A DNA stretch of 64,000 bases, taken from positions 992,001 through 1,056,000 of the forward strand of contig CAVVUF010000001.1 in NCBI GenBank assembly GCA_963751425.1, read 5' to 3'. Below the pieces are notes generated by a model. That model was not told the DNA's origin. It saw only the letters and a program-made list of their open reading frames with translations, and ran no database searches. The DNA is from CAVVUF01 sp963751425 (GTDB lineage: Bacteria; Chloroflexota; Anaerolineae; Anaerolineales; UBA4823). Below are positions 16,227 through 25,463 of the stretch, one piece after another; positions within the stretch are counted from its first letter, which is position 1, and every line of letters begins with the position of its first letter. The position numbers were made by a program, and so were the translations under genes.

Positions 16227-16340
16227 TCAAAAAGAATAAAATAACGTTGCTTAATCTGCGATATCTCAACCTGCCCTCCGTCCAATCCGATTTACGATTG
16301 CTGATCCCTGTTACGCCAGGTGATTGACCGCCTATAGGAA

Positions 16341-16352
16341 ATGCTTTAGCAT
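16341..16352. repeat. Dispersed palindrome, copy 2 (ATGCT-tt-AGCAT)
   Basis: Same core as the 5582-5601 palindrome, here with a shorter paired region. It lies directly before the transposase remnant. Confidence 0.6.
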
Positions 16353-16360
16353 GCCCATAC

Positions 16361-17059
16361 TTGTCGCTTGAAAAGGCTCAAAAAAACAAGCTACGACCTT
16401 GGGTGGTTAGAAGGGTGCATCCCGAATGTGACTACTCGCTTTATCGCCAAGATGGAAGATGTGTTGGAAGTGTATCAACGGCATACAATCCGCAAGTTCC
16501 CATGATCTGTTTGGATGAGAAAGGGAAAGAATTGCAATCCACCTGGCGGGGAGAGAAAGCCTGCTTGCCCAGCAGGCAAGCAGGGAGCAGAAAGCGTGCG
16601 CAGGATTATGCCTATAAAAGGGAAGGCAGCGCCAATGTGCTGTTGATGAACGAACCCCTACGTGGCTGGCGTAAAGTGGTGATCAGTCAAGATCGCAACG
16701 CCCGAAGTTTTGCCAAGGTAATCCAACAACTAGTGGATGTGGATTTTCCTAATGTAGAGAGGATTGCCTTGATCACCGATACTCAATATTCATGGCGTGT
16801 GGTCACTCTACGAAGCCTTCCCCCAGCGGAAGCGCATCGGATCGCGCATAAGTTGGAATGGCACTATACCCCAGAACACGGATCCTGGCTCGATCTGGCC
16901 GAGCTGGAACTCTCAGCCTTGGAACGCCAATGCCTGGGTAGACGTTTTGCCGATGTGGCCACTTTACGATCCGAATGTGAAGCCTGGGCGAAGAACGTAA
17001 TCAAGCTGCGTTTACAATCGTTGGCAATTTACAACAGCAAGGTATGCTTAATGTTTTAA
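16361..17059 (+). pseudogene. IS630-family transposase remnant
   Basis: Recognisable pieces of an IS630/Tc1-type DDE transposase: KNKLRPW, then (in another frame) IAKMEDVLEVYQRH, then PMICLDEKGKEL with the first catalytic Asp, LVDVDFPNVERIALITD with the second, and LEWHYTPEHGSWLDLAELE with the final Glu. The N-terminal winged-helix DNA-binding part is missing. The frame changes at least three times (about 16410, 16500 and 16795-16830), and a 25-bp palindrome is inserted at 16560. It is therefore a dead fragment. No intact terminal inverted repeats or TA target duplication were recognised. Confidence 0.8.
16560..16584. repeat. 10-bp palindrome inside the transposase remnant
   Basis: CCTGCTTGCC-cagca-GGCAAGCAGG, a perfect inverted repeat. 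It encodes ACLPSRQAG in the open frame, where IS630 relatives have no such residues, so it looks like an inserted small palindromic element. Confidence 0.65.
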
Positions 17060-17241
17060 AATGATGACATATTTAGTTGGTGGAGTACTGAACGAAGTGA
17101 AGCGCCCCTGTGACAAACCTTGCCCTCGTGAGGCGTGCATCAGAACCTTCTACGCATTGCCTTATGACGAGCTATACATGCAAACATGCCGTATAATTTA
17201 ATCGTTGCCTGCTCGTTGTTTAGGTTGTAAGGAGAATGATC

Positions 17242-17412
17242 ATGCCATTAACCTTCATTATCCCCCTTGGCCTTATCCTCGTTGTGGTTGGCACAATCCT
17301 GTTCTTTGCCACAAGATATAAGACTGCTGCCAAGATAGTGATTGGGATTGGTGTCGCCATCACAATTTTAACATTCCTCCTGATCGTGCTGGCAGTCAAT
17401 TCACAAATGTAA
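17242..17412 (+). CDS. Small membrane protein, 56 residues
   Basis: ATG 17242 follows a good ribosome site (AAGGAG, 17229-17234). The product is two hydrophobic helices (about residues 3-19 and 28-50) joined by a short basic loop, RYKTAAK. An earlier ATG at 17236 is too close to the ribosome site. A TATAAT box lies at 17192-17197. The following gene starts 90 bp on, same strand. No family recognised; a small structural or regulatory membrane peptide is possible. Confidence 0.55.
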   Translation: MPLTFIIPLGLILVVVGTILFFATRYKTAAKIVIGIGVAITILTFLLIVLAVNSQM

Positions 17413-17501
17413 CCTTAATCCCCTTGCCCTGTGATTGTTGCGGGGTTATCTTTTTCAAAGTTGATCCTATGCTCAAGTGAAAAAACCTTTGGTATAAGAA
17501 T

Positions 17502-18185
17502 ATGAAAACGAAGCTGACTGCACTTTATATCTTGGATCAGGTCCTGGGTATCCTCGGCATGGCCGTGGCTCTATTCTGGTCAGCCGGTCGGATTAACTGG
17601 TGGGCTGCTTGGGCAGCCATCGCTGTGTGGTTGGCTTTTTATGCGGCCATGGATATTCTCCTCCTCCGCTTCAATCCGGAGCTGATGGCTGAGCGCCTGA
17701 GCCCTCCCAAGGGTGCCAAGGCTTGGGATAGAGCCATCCTGAGCCTGCTTCGCCTTACGCAGTTAGCGCGTTACATCCTCGCCGGGCTTGATCAGCGCTA
17801 TGGCTGGACGGTTGGCTTTCCTGTAGCGGCTCAGCTTGCCGGGCTGGTTGTATGTGTCCTGAGCTATGCCCTGCTCGCCTGGGCCATGACCTCCAACGCC
17901 TTCTTCTCTCAGATCGTTCGCATCCAGTCTGAGCGTGGTCACGCCGTCGTTACCCGAGGCCCATACCGCTATGTACGTCACCCGGCTTACGTCGGCATGA
18001 TTCTTTTTGAACCGGCCATGTCCACCCTGCTCGCTTCTTGGCCGGCTATCATCGCCGGCGGATTTTGTGCAATCCTGCTCATCCTCCGCACAGCTTTCGA
18101 AGACCGCACCTTGCAGGCCGAGCTGTCCGGCTATGGAAACTATGCCCGCCAGGTGCGTTATCGCTTATTACCAGGTATTTGGTAA
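17502..18185 (+). CDS. Isoprenylcysteine carboxyl methyltransferase-family membrane protein
   Basis: 227 residues with about five hydrophobic segments. The C-terminal half bears the ICMT/PEMT-type SAM-binding signature: VVTRGPYRYVRHPAYVGMIL followed ~45 residues later by AFEDRTLQAELSGYGNYARQ and the ending YRLLPGIW. Bacterial members are SAM-dependent methyltransferases in the membrane; their substrates are mostly unknown and need not be prenylated cysteine. The next gene starts 116 bp downstream and is also a predicted SAM-dependent methyltransferase, though of an unrelated fold. Confidence 0.85.
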   Translation: MKTKLTALYILDQVLGILGMAVALFWSAGRINWWAAWAAIAVWLAFYAAMDILLLRFNPELMAERLSPPKGAKAWDRAILSLLRLTQLARYILAGLDQRYGWTVGFPVAAQLAGLVVCVLSYALLAWAMTSNAFFSQIVRIQSERGHAVVTRGPYRYVRHPAYVGMILFEPAMSTLLASWPAIIAGGFCAILLILRTAFEDRTLQAELSGYGNYARQVRYRLLPGIW

Positions 18186-18301
18186 TCCAGCTTCGAAACC
18201 TCTCTGGAAACGTCAGATGGGAATATCCATGCTGCCGAAACAAGATGTCTTATTCAAAACGCCTGCAGAAATATTTAATTTACGAGTAGAGGAGATTGAT
18301 G

Positions 18302-19088
18302 ATGGACCTATCCCAGGTTTCACGTACAGCCATCTTAACGTTGGTTGCCCGCGTCGTTGCCTCAGAGGCAGAAAATGCCAGTTTTTAACGACCCAATGGC
18401 AGTGCTCTGTTTAGAAGGATTGATATCTATATCTTCAGAAGAAGAAAAGAACCTCATATTCAAGTGGAAAAAAAAGTATGCGGGCATGCATGCAAAAGAA
18501 GCCAAAGCGATCGCTCTGCGAGGGAGAAATTTCGACAAGATCGCTGATCTTTTCATTTCAAACAATCCGGAATGCACGGTGATCAACCTTGCCTGTGGTT
18601 TTGATACTAGATTCTGGCGCATTCAAAAAGAAAAGTGCAAATATATTGAGCTGGATCTGCCGGAAATGATTGAATTGAAAAAAGAGATCTTAAAGGATCA
18701 TCTTGACTATGAGCTGCTTGGTTGTTCCCTTTTGGATGCTGCATGGATTGATCAGGTAACATCAAATGGAAACAGTGCTTTCCTTCTCCTTGCCGAGGGT
18801 TTGTTTTATTTCTTGCCCAGGCAGGATGTGATAGGAATTTTACAAGTCATGGCTCGCAGGTTTGATCGCTCGCAGCTTGTCCTGGATATGGCTCCTGAAA
18901 AATTCACAAAGGGATTATGGAAAAGGCTTCTGCAGCTGGAAGGCTGCGCCTGGGGTTTGGATGTTTCTTTCGTTTTCGGCATGAACGATCCCCTCGACCT
19001 CGAATCATATGCAAATGGTCTCAAAGTGATTGGTGTTGAAAAAGGGAATGTGGGTCCGATAATAACCGTATCAATCAACGCCGCCTGA
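18302..19088 (+). CDS. SAM-dependent methyltransferase, PPM/leucine carboxyl methyltransferase family, one frameshift
   Basis: The true N-terminus (MDLSQVSRTAILTLVARVVA) begins at ATG 18302, after a strong AGGAG ribosome site at 18289-18293. That frame stops at TAA within a TTTTT run (18379-18383). Removing one T joins it to FNDPMAVLCLEG..., giving about 261 residues. The family signature is clear: a xFxDPMA segment, VINLACGFDTRFWR (SAM-binding loop) and IELDLPEMIELKKE. Family members methylate carboxyl groups or small molecules. The start for the downstream part alone (TTG 18345) would lose the conserved N-terminus. A homopolymer slip is the simplest explanation. Confidence 0.82.
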
Positions 19089-19352
19089 CAACCGCTTCGC
19101 GGCGCAGGCAAATCGCAAACCGGTAGGAAATGTGAGATAGGAGTTATTTAAAGGCTGTCGTCGTAAGTTGCCGTGCATGGTTTCAAAAATCCGCCCAATC
19201 CGTTCTGAATTCAATCCGTTGACAGCTTCCTCCCCTAACCCCATGCTCACCGTCTGCCTATTCCCTCCTTAAAATTAGCGCAGATGAACGGATTCTATTA
19301 TAATTCCTCCTGTCCACCCCTCACCCATCCCAAGGAGCACAAAGGAGCACAC

Positions 19353-20298
19353 ATGCCAGACCCCATAGGTAAATCCACCCGGCGCTTCCTGGAGGCCCTC
19401 GGCCTGCCCGCCTCCGACCTCTATAATTTGCCTGAACTCGCCGAAGCGCTTCCCCGATGGAGCGCATTACCGTGTCGAGATCCCCAGCGTTGAAGGTCCC
19501 GCCGCCCTCCAGGCCGTCATCGAAGAGGCCGAGCGCCTGAAGGTCAATATCCAGCGTGTCTCGCAGGGCTCCGGCATTATGCTTCTCACCGATGACGAGC
19601 TGCGTGAGATAGCCCGCCTGGGCAAAGAGGCGCGCATGGAGGTCTCGCTCTTCGTCGGCCCGCGTGCCGCCTGGGATACCGGCGCGCAGGTCACCTCCAG
19701 CGCCGGCAAGAACCTGGGGGCCAGGCTGCGCGGCATGGATCAGGTCGTCTTTGCCGTCGAAGACATCCAGCGGGCCTGCACCTTTGGGCTTCGCTCGGTG
19801 CTCGTGGCAGACGAGGGCTTGCTCTGGCTGGTGAACGAGATGAAGAAAGCCGGTGAGCTGCCCGCCAACCTGGTGGTGAAAGTCTCCGTGCAGATGGGCG
19901 CCGCCAACCCGATTTCCGTACGTTGGATGGAGCAGCTCGGTGCGGGCACCTACAACATCCCCACCGACCTTTCACTCCCGCACATCGCTGCCCTGAGACA
20001 GGTCGTTTCGCTCCCCTTCGACATCTACGTTGAAGTGCCGGACGATTTCGGCGGTTTTGTGCGCTACTATGAGGTCCCTGAAATGGTGCGCGTCGGGTCG
20101 CCGGTGTATGTCAAGCTCGGGCTGCGCAACGCCCCCAACATCTATCCCAGCGGAGCGCACCTTCAAGCCACCGCCGTAGCCCTGGCGCGTGAGCGCGTCC
20201 ACCGCGCTGCCATCGCCGTCGAGCTCTTGCAGCGCTACTACCCCGAAGCCGTCGCTTCCCCGCCAGGCGCCTTAGACCTCGGCATACCGGAGCCATAA
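19353..20298 (+). CDS. U32-peptidase-like conserved protein, one frameshift
   Basis: ATG 19353 has two overlapping AAGGAG-type ribosome sites. The N-terminal ~28 residues are in frame 3. The remainder (from about 19441) is one base further on and continues RFPDGAHYRVEIPSVEGP, then RVSQGSGIMLLTDDEL and VSLFVGPRAAWDTGAQ, to a normal end. About 315 residues in total. These motifs belong to a conserved family usually annotated as U32-peptidase-like; peptidase activity has not been shown for this branch, as far as I know. It lies 308 bp before the enolase-superfamily gene. One extra base around 19430-19445 accounts for the break. Confidence 0.65.
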
Positions 20299-20606
20299 CC
20301 AGCTCATCAATTGAATCTCAAAAAAGGACACAGAAAATCTTTGAAAACAGGAAAAATCGGATCATAATAAACAATCCGCCCTTTCCATGTCCGTTTTTTG
20401 TTTACATCCGTGCAATCCGTGTCATCCGTGAGCTTTATCAGATCAAATAAAAATACAAAAATCCGATCGAGCTTAAAATTCCGTCCTTTTCTGTTTTTTC
20501 CGTGTCCGTTTTTTTTACATCCGTGAGCATCTTAATGTAGATCAACAAAAAGAATCGGTTTTAATATCCTGAAAATCCTGTATATCCTGTTCAAGGAAAA
20601 TAAATT
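20299..20606. repeat. Intergenic stretch of dispersed (A)TCCGTG phrases
   Basis: No gene. It contains several copies of CATCCGTG/AATCCGTG (20404-20432 and 20494-20527) and, at the end, three ATCCTG phrases (20567-20592) directly before the next ATG. The same wording recurs at 12753-12824 and, as a tandem array, at 27801-28190. Confidence 0.6.
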
Positions 20607-21761
20607 ATGAAAATCACCAAAATCACCCCCCTTGTCCTCGGCACACCTTGGCGTGACCTCTTGTTTGTCAAAGTTGAGACCGATGAAGGCCTGGTCGGCT
20701 TGGGCGAGACCCGCCCGCTCAACCGCACCGATACCGTCATGGCCTACCTCGCCGAAGCCGGGCCGCGTTATGCCCTCGGGCAGGATCCCTTCGAAGTCGA
20801 GCGTCTCGTCCAGACCATGTTCCGAGGCGATTTTGGCCGCGCCGGCGAGATCGTCATGACGGGTATTGCCCTGCTGGAGGTCGCCTGCTGGGATATCATG
20901 GGCAAGGCGCTGAACCAGCCTGTGTATCGCCTTTTGGGTGGAGCCGTGCGCGACAAAATTAAAGCCTACGCCAATGGTTGGTACACCGTGGAGCGCTCAC
21001 CTGAAGAGTTCTATAAAGCCGCCCAGGCTGCTGTCGCCAAGGGCTACCGGGCGCTCAAGTTCGATCCCTTCGGCGCCGGCTTTTATGAGCTCGACCGCTC
21101 TGAGAAGAACCGCGTCATCGCCCTCGTCGAAGCGGTGCGTGCCGCTGTCGGTCCACAAGTTGAGATCCTCGTGGAGATGCACGGGCGCTTCAACCCCGCC
21201 ACCGCCATCGAGATGGCCAGGGAGCTGGCCCCCTTCAAGCCGGGCTGGTATGAGGAGCCTGTTCCCCCAGAGAACCTGGCCGCCCTGAAGAAAGTTGCCG
21301 AGGCAGTCGCTCCGCTGGGTATCCCTGTAGCAACCGGCGAGCGCCTGCACACCTCCTTCGAATACCGCGAGCTCTTCGAGCTGCAGGCTGCCGACATCAT
21401 CCAGCCCGACATCTCTCATTTCGGCGGCTTATTGAACACCAAGAAGCTGGCTGCCTGGGCTGAAGCCTATTACATCCTGGTCGCCCCGCACAATGTGGGC
21501 GGGCCTGTCTCCACCGCGGCTGCCCTGCACCTGGCGGCCTGCACCCCCAACTTCAAGATCCAGGAGCACTTCAACGACTTTGCCGACAGCTACGTTCTCG
21601 ATGCCGCCCCCGGTCTGCCCAAAGTGATCGACGGCTATTTCGCCCTCCCCCAAGGTCCCGGCCTCGGCCTCACTCTGGATGAAGCAGTCATCGCCGCCCA
21701 TCCCCGGCAGGGCGCCCACTTCAACCTCTTCAAGGACGATTGGCACAAGCGCGGTCAGTAA
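20607..21761 (+). CDS. Mandelate racemase/muconate lactonizing enzyme family protein
   Basis: 384 residues of the enolase superfamily. The N-terminal capping domain (MKITKITPLVLGTPW...GLGETRPL) is followed by the barrel. Metal/catalytic motifs are EILVEMHGRF, WYEEPVPPEN, TGERLHT and a late APHNVGGPVS that supplies the catalytic His region. This pattern resembles sugar-acid dehydratases (galactonate or mannonate dehydratase-like) more than racemases with a KxK pair. Cytosolic, Mg-dependent. The substrate is probably an aldonic or related hydroxy acid, but no sugar transporter or aldolase is adjacent to confirm this. Confidence 0.85.
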   Translation: MKITKITPLVLGTPWRDLLFVKVETDEGLVGLGETRPLNRTDTVMAYLAEAGPRYALGQDPFEVERLVQTMFRGDFGRAGEIVMTGIALLEVACWDIMGKALNQPVYRLLGGAVRDKIKAYANGWYTVERSPEEFYKAAQAAVAKGYRALKFDPFGAGFYELDRSEKNRVIALVEAVRAAVGPQVEILVEMHGRFNPATAIEMARELAPFKPGWYEEPVPPENLAALKKVAEAVAPLGIPVATGERLHTSFEYRELFELQAADIIQPDISHFGGLLNTKKLAAWAEAYYILVAPHNVGGPVSTAAALHLAACTPNFKIQEHFNDFADSYVLDAAPGLPKVIDGYFALPQGPGLGLTLDEAVIAAHPRQGAHFNLFKDDWHKRGQ

Positions 21762-21773
21762 GAGCCTCATTTT

Positions 21774-21820
21774 CCTCCCCCATTCATGTTCTTCTGAATG
21801 GGGGAGGCTGGGAGGGGGCT
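21774..21820. repeat. Palindromic repeat CCTCCCCCATTCA / TGAATGGGGGAGG with G-rich tail
   Basis: A perfect 13-bp stem (21774-21786 / 21795-21807), an 8-nt loop, then CTGGGAGGGGGCTTC. It follows the enolase-superfamily stop by 12 bp. Sister of 22460-22510 and of the 30430 array. Confidence 0.85.
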
Positions 21821-21994
21821 TCCTCACCTTCGCGGAAGGCTCATGGAGTGTAGGAATCGTGGGGTGGAGCTTTTCCCGCCCTAGTGTCAGGTCCTGTCCC
21901 GAGTGCCAAGGAGCCGTTGACGGCTGCTCCCCATCCTTACTTGTGCAGATTTGTGTAGATTGTGGATTCTTTCCCCATCCCTATCCCTGTTCGC

Positions 21995-22438
21995 CTATCC
22001 CCTCTCGTTGATCTTCCCCCACGCCCCTACCCAGGGCGTCCCCATTCTGTGGTTCTTCGCCACCTTCACATTTCCCAGCTTCTGCGCCGCTTGCACCGAA
22101 AGCTGTGCCACATCCGCCCAATTCTCAGCCAGAGTCGCCTCCCGCATCTTACTTCCCAGCTTCCCGCACCACTCCCACTCCAGCCTGAATCGGTCAGCTT
22201 TCACCCAATAACCGCGCTTCTCCCACGCCTCCACGCTTGGCTCGATCGTTTTCGCCATCTCTTCCAATGCCAGGGCAATGAAAGCCGCCAGGTCGCGCGT
22301 CTGCTCATCCGTCTCCGTCTGCTTCATCAATTCACGCACCGCCAACACCACCGCCTTAGACAGCCTGGTGCGCTCCTTCCCGGCGCCCTCCGGGTTGATA
22401 ATTCTAGACAAAATCACTACCTCCAGTTCGTTTCGCAT
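21995..22438 (-). CDS. Conserved helical protein of unknown function
   Basis: 147 residues from ATG 22438, almost entirely alpha-helical by composition. It has a MRNELEVVILSRII start, a KERTRLSKAVVLAVREL helix and a charged, Trp-rich middle (WEKRGYWVKADRFRLEWEW). No catalytic motif, signal or membrane segment. A longer in-frame reading to 22870 would run across a palindromic repeat and the divergent Fur-type gene, so the shorter start was chosen. The 5' end abuts the 22460 palindrome. Function unknown. Confidence 0.65.
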   Translation of the reverse strand: MRNELEVVILSRIINPEGAGKERTRLSKAVVLAVRELMKQTETDEQTRDLAAFIALALEEMAKTIEPSVEAWEKRGYWVKADRFRLEWEWCGKLGSKMREATLAENWADVAQLSVQAAQKLGNVKVAKNHRMGTPWVGAWGKINERG

Positions 22439-22459
22439 TAGTATACCCTTAATTTTCCT

Positions 22460-22510
22460 CCTTCCCCCATTTTGAGAGCACAAAATGGGGGAAGGTTGGG
22501 ATGGGGGGCT
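22460..22510. repeat. Palindromic repeat CCTTCCCCCATTTTG / CAAAATGGGGGAAGG with G-rich tail
   Basis: A perfect 15-bp stem (22460-22474 / 22481-22495), a 6-nt loop, tail TTGGGATGGGGGGCTG. It lies between two divergent genes. Confidence 0.88.
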
Positions 22511-22533
22511 GAGCTGTCTTTCACATTTCGAGG

Positions 22534-22556
22534 TATAATCATGAATAATCATTATT
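22534..22556 (+). promoter_or_regulatory. Fur/PerR-type operator overlapping a promoter -10 box
   Basis: TATAAT (22534-22539) is followed by a perfect 6-1-6 palindrome AATAAT-C-ATTATT (22544-22556), close to the Per-box consensus (ATAATNATTAT core). It sits at the expected transcription start of the Fur-family gene and so would give autorepression, probably including katG. Confidence 0.65.
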
Positions 22557-22585
22557 TGTGAGGAACAATTCTCGAAAGAAAACTC

Positions 22586-23023
22586 ATGACCGATCCTGAT
22601 ATCCGTTTTAATCAATTGATTGCCGCCTTGAAGGAGCGCGCTTTCCGGCTGACCCCCCAGCGTCTTGAGTTGGTGCGCTTGATTGCGGTCAGTGAAGGAC
22701 ATCCCAGTGCCAGCCAGCTGTACACAAAAATCAAGCGCCAGTTTCCAACCATGAGTCATGCAACTGTTTACAAAACCCTCACTTTGTTGAAAGAAATGGA
22801 TCAGGTGTTGGAGATCGATTTGCGCAACGACAGCCATTATGACGGCAACCGTCCCCAACCTCATCCCCACCTGATCTGCATAAAGTGTAATCAGATTATC
22901 GATGCTGAAGTATCTCTCGATCAGGAATCGCTCCGCAGTTTGGAGCAGGCCTCAGGTTATCAGATCCTCCGTCCTCAAATATCCCTTTATGGGCTGTGTC
23001 CAGATTGTAAAGAGAAGGGCTAA
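22586..23023 (+). CDS. Fur-family regulator, PerR-like
   Basis: 145 residues. The N-terminal winged helix (RLTPQRLELVRLIAVSEGHPSA, HATVYKTLTLLKE) is followed by the dimer/metal domain with PHPHLICIKCNQIID and the second cysteine pair CPDC that together hold the structural Zn. Fur/PerR proteins repress in the presence of Fe or Mn; PerR loses DNA binding on peroxide attack of its metal-site His. The peroxide-sensor reading rests on context: katG starts 82 bp downstream on the same strand, and a Per-box-like palindrome lies upstream. Sequence alone does not exclude Fur or Zur. Confidence 0.87.
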   Translation: MTDPDIRFNQLIAALKERAFRLTPQRLELVRLIAVSEGHPSASQLYTKIKRQFPTMSHATVYKTLTLLKEMDQVLEIDLRNDSHYDGNRPQPHPHLICIKCNQIIDAEVSLDQESLRSLEQASGYQILRPQISLYGLCPDCKEKG

Positions 23024-23105
23024 GCAATCCCTTTTTTGGAAGCTGCGGCAGGTGGCTTCCGCATAGTGCTGTCCAACAATTCACACTACGAAAGGAGAAA
23101 ATTTT

Positions 23106-25300
23106 ATGGAAGATAGCAAGTGCCCGGTAACGGGCATGACTCACAAACCCACGGCTAGCCGAGGCACGTCGAATCGGGACTGGTGGCCGAACCAGTTGAA
23201 CCTCAAGATCCTCCACCAAAATGCTTCCTTGTCCAATCCCATGGGCGAGGCCTTCAACTACGCCGAGGAATTCAAGAAGCTTGACCTGCAAGCCCTGAAG
23301 AAAGACCTCTATGCCCTGATGACAAACTCGCAGGACTGGTGGCCGGCCGACTTCGGTCACTACGGCCCGCTCTTCATCCGCATGGCGTGGCACAGCGCCG
23401 GTACCTACCGCGTCAGCGATGGTCGCGGGGGCGGGGGGTCCGGCTCCCAACGCTTTGCACCCCTCAACAGCTGGCCCGATAATGTCAACCTTGACAAGGC
23501 CCGCCGGCTGCTCTGGCCGATAAAGCAGAAGTACGGCAGCAAAATCTCCTGGGCTGACTTGATGATCCTCGCCGGCAACTGCGCCCTCGAGTCGATGGGC
23601 TTCAAAACCTTCGGCTTCGGCGGCGGGCGCGCAGACATCTGGGAGCCGGAAGAGGACATTTACTGGGGCGCCGAGGGCAAGTGGCTTGAAGACAAGCGCT
23701 ACTCCGGTGACCGGGAGCTCGAGGATCCCCTCGCCGCTGTGCAGATGGGCCTGATCTATGTGAACCCTGAAGGACCCAACGGCAATCCGGACCCGCTCGC
23801 CGCCGCCAAGGATATCCGCGAGACCTTTGCCCGCATGGCCATGAACGACGAAGAAACCGTCGCCCTGATTGCTGGCGGTCACACCTTTGGCAAGACCCAC
23901 GGCGCTGGCGATGCCTCCCTGGTTGGTCCAGAGCCCGAAGCCGCGGGCATCGAGCAGCAAGGCCTCGGTTGGAAGAGCAAATTTGGTACGGGCAAGGGCG
24001 GTGACACCATCGGCAGCGGCCTGGAAGTCACCTGGACCTCCACACCCACCAAATGGAGCAGCAACTTCTTCTGGAATTTGTTCGGCTACGAATGGGAGCT
24101 GACCAAGAGCCCGGCCGGTGCGCAGCAGTGGACACCCAAGCATGGCGCAGGCGCCGGTTCGGTGCCCGATGCGCACGACCCGTCCAAGCGTCACGCCCCT
24201 GCCATGCTGACCACGGACCTCGCCCTGCGCTTCGACCCTGCTTACGAAAAGATTTCCAGGCGCTTCTACGAGAATCCCGATCAGTTCGCCGACGCCTTCG
24301 CCCGCGCCTGGTTCAAGCTGACCCACCGCGACATGGGGCCCCGCTCGCGCTATCTCGGCGCAGAGGTCCCCGCCGAAGAGCTGATCTGGCAGGATCCCGT
24401 CCCCGCCCTCGATCACGCCCTGATCGAGCGCGGCCGACATCGCCGACCTCAAGGCTAAAATCCTTGCCTCGGGGCTGTCGATCCCCGAGCTGGTCTCCAC
24501 CGCCTGGGCCTCCGCCTCCACCTTCCGTGGCTCCGACAAGCGCGGCGGCGCCAACGGTGCCCGCCTTCGCCTGGCCCCGCAGAAGGATTGGGAAGTCAAC
24601 CAGCCAGCCCAGCTCGCCAAGGTGCTCAAGACCCTGGAGGGCATCCAAAAAGAATTCAACCGCCTCCAGTCTGGCGGGAAAAAGGTGTCGCTGGCTGACC
24701 TGATCGTCCTGGGTGGCTGCGCCGGCTGTCGAGCAAGCCGCCAAGAACGCCGGTCACGCTGTGACGGTTCCCTTCACCCCTGGCCGCACCGATGCCTCGC
24801 AGGAACAGACCGACGTGGCCTCCTTCGCCGTGCTCGAGCCGGTTGCCGATGGGTTCCGCAACTACCTCAAAACGAAATTCACTGTCTCGGCAGAGGAGCT
24901 GCTGGTTGATCGAGCGCAGCTGCTGACTCTGACCGCTCCTGAGATGACCGTTCTCCTTGGGGGGCTGCGCGTCCTGAATGCCAACTATGCAAAGTCCCAG
25001 CACGGCGTCTTCACCAAACGGCCCGAAACCCTCACCAATGACTTCTTCGTCAATCTGCTCGACATGCGCACGGTATGGCAGGCCACCGCAGAGGACCAAG
25101 AGGTGTTCGAGGGTCGTGATCGCTCCACCGGCGCCCTCAAGTGGACCGGCACCCGTGTCGACCTGGTCTTCGGCTCAAACTCCCAGCTCCGCGCCTTGGC
25201 GGAAGTCTACGCCTGCGCTGATTCCCAGCAAAAGTTCCTGAACGACTTTGTAGCCGCGTGGAACAAAGTCATGCACCTTGACCGTTTCGACCTCGCCTGA
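23106..25300 (+). CDS. katG: Catalase-peroxidase KatG, two +1 frameshifts
   Basis: About 731 codons, full length for KatG, which destroys H2O2 by catalase and peroxidase reactions using heme. The distal site MAWHSAGTYR (Trp95, His96), Tyr218 in LIYVNPEGPNG and Met244 in ARMAMNDEE form the expected Trp-Tyr-Met cross-link. The proximal His259 is in GGHTFGKTHGAG. The frame breaks near 24427 (one extra G in the codons for HALID-AADIADLKAKIL) and near 24725 (one extra G in LIVLGGCA-AVEQAAKNAG). Everything between and after is normal, including the second peroxidase-like half. A GAAAGGAGA ribosome site precedes the ATG. Probably co-transcribed with the Fur-type gene. Confidence 0.92.
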
Positions 25301-25463
25301 TCCTGGCATAAACGTCTTCAAGCGCTTCTGACAGGACCGCAAACCACCGGTCCAGCAGAGGGCAATCCGCCTCCGCTGGACCGGAACGTTTCTACCTTTT
25401 CTTCTTTATCCAAATTTACAATCAACACTCCCTATAATAAAGACAATTGTGATAAACTTACTT

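Noticed and set aside
22439..22870. N-terminal extension of the minus-strand 147-residue protein
   Set aside because: It would run through a palindromic repeat and antisense to the Fur-family gene.
22896..24659. 587-codon open frame antisense to katG
   Set aside because: Same cause; katG on the plus strand is unmistakable.
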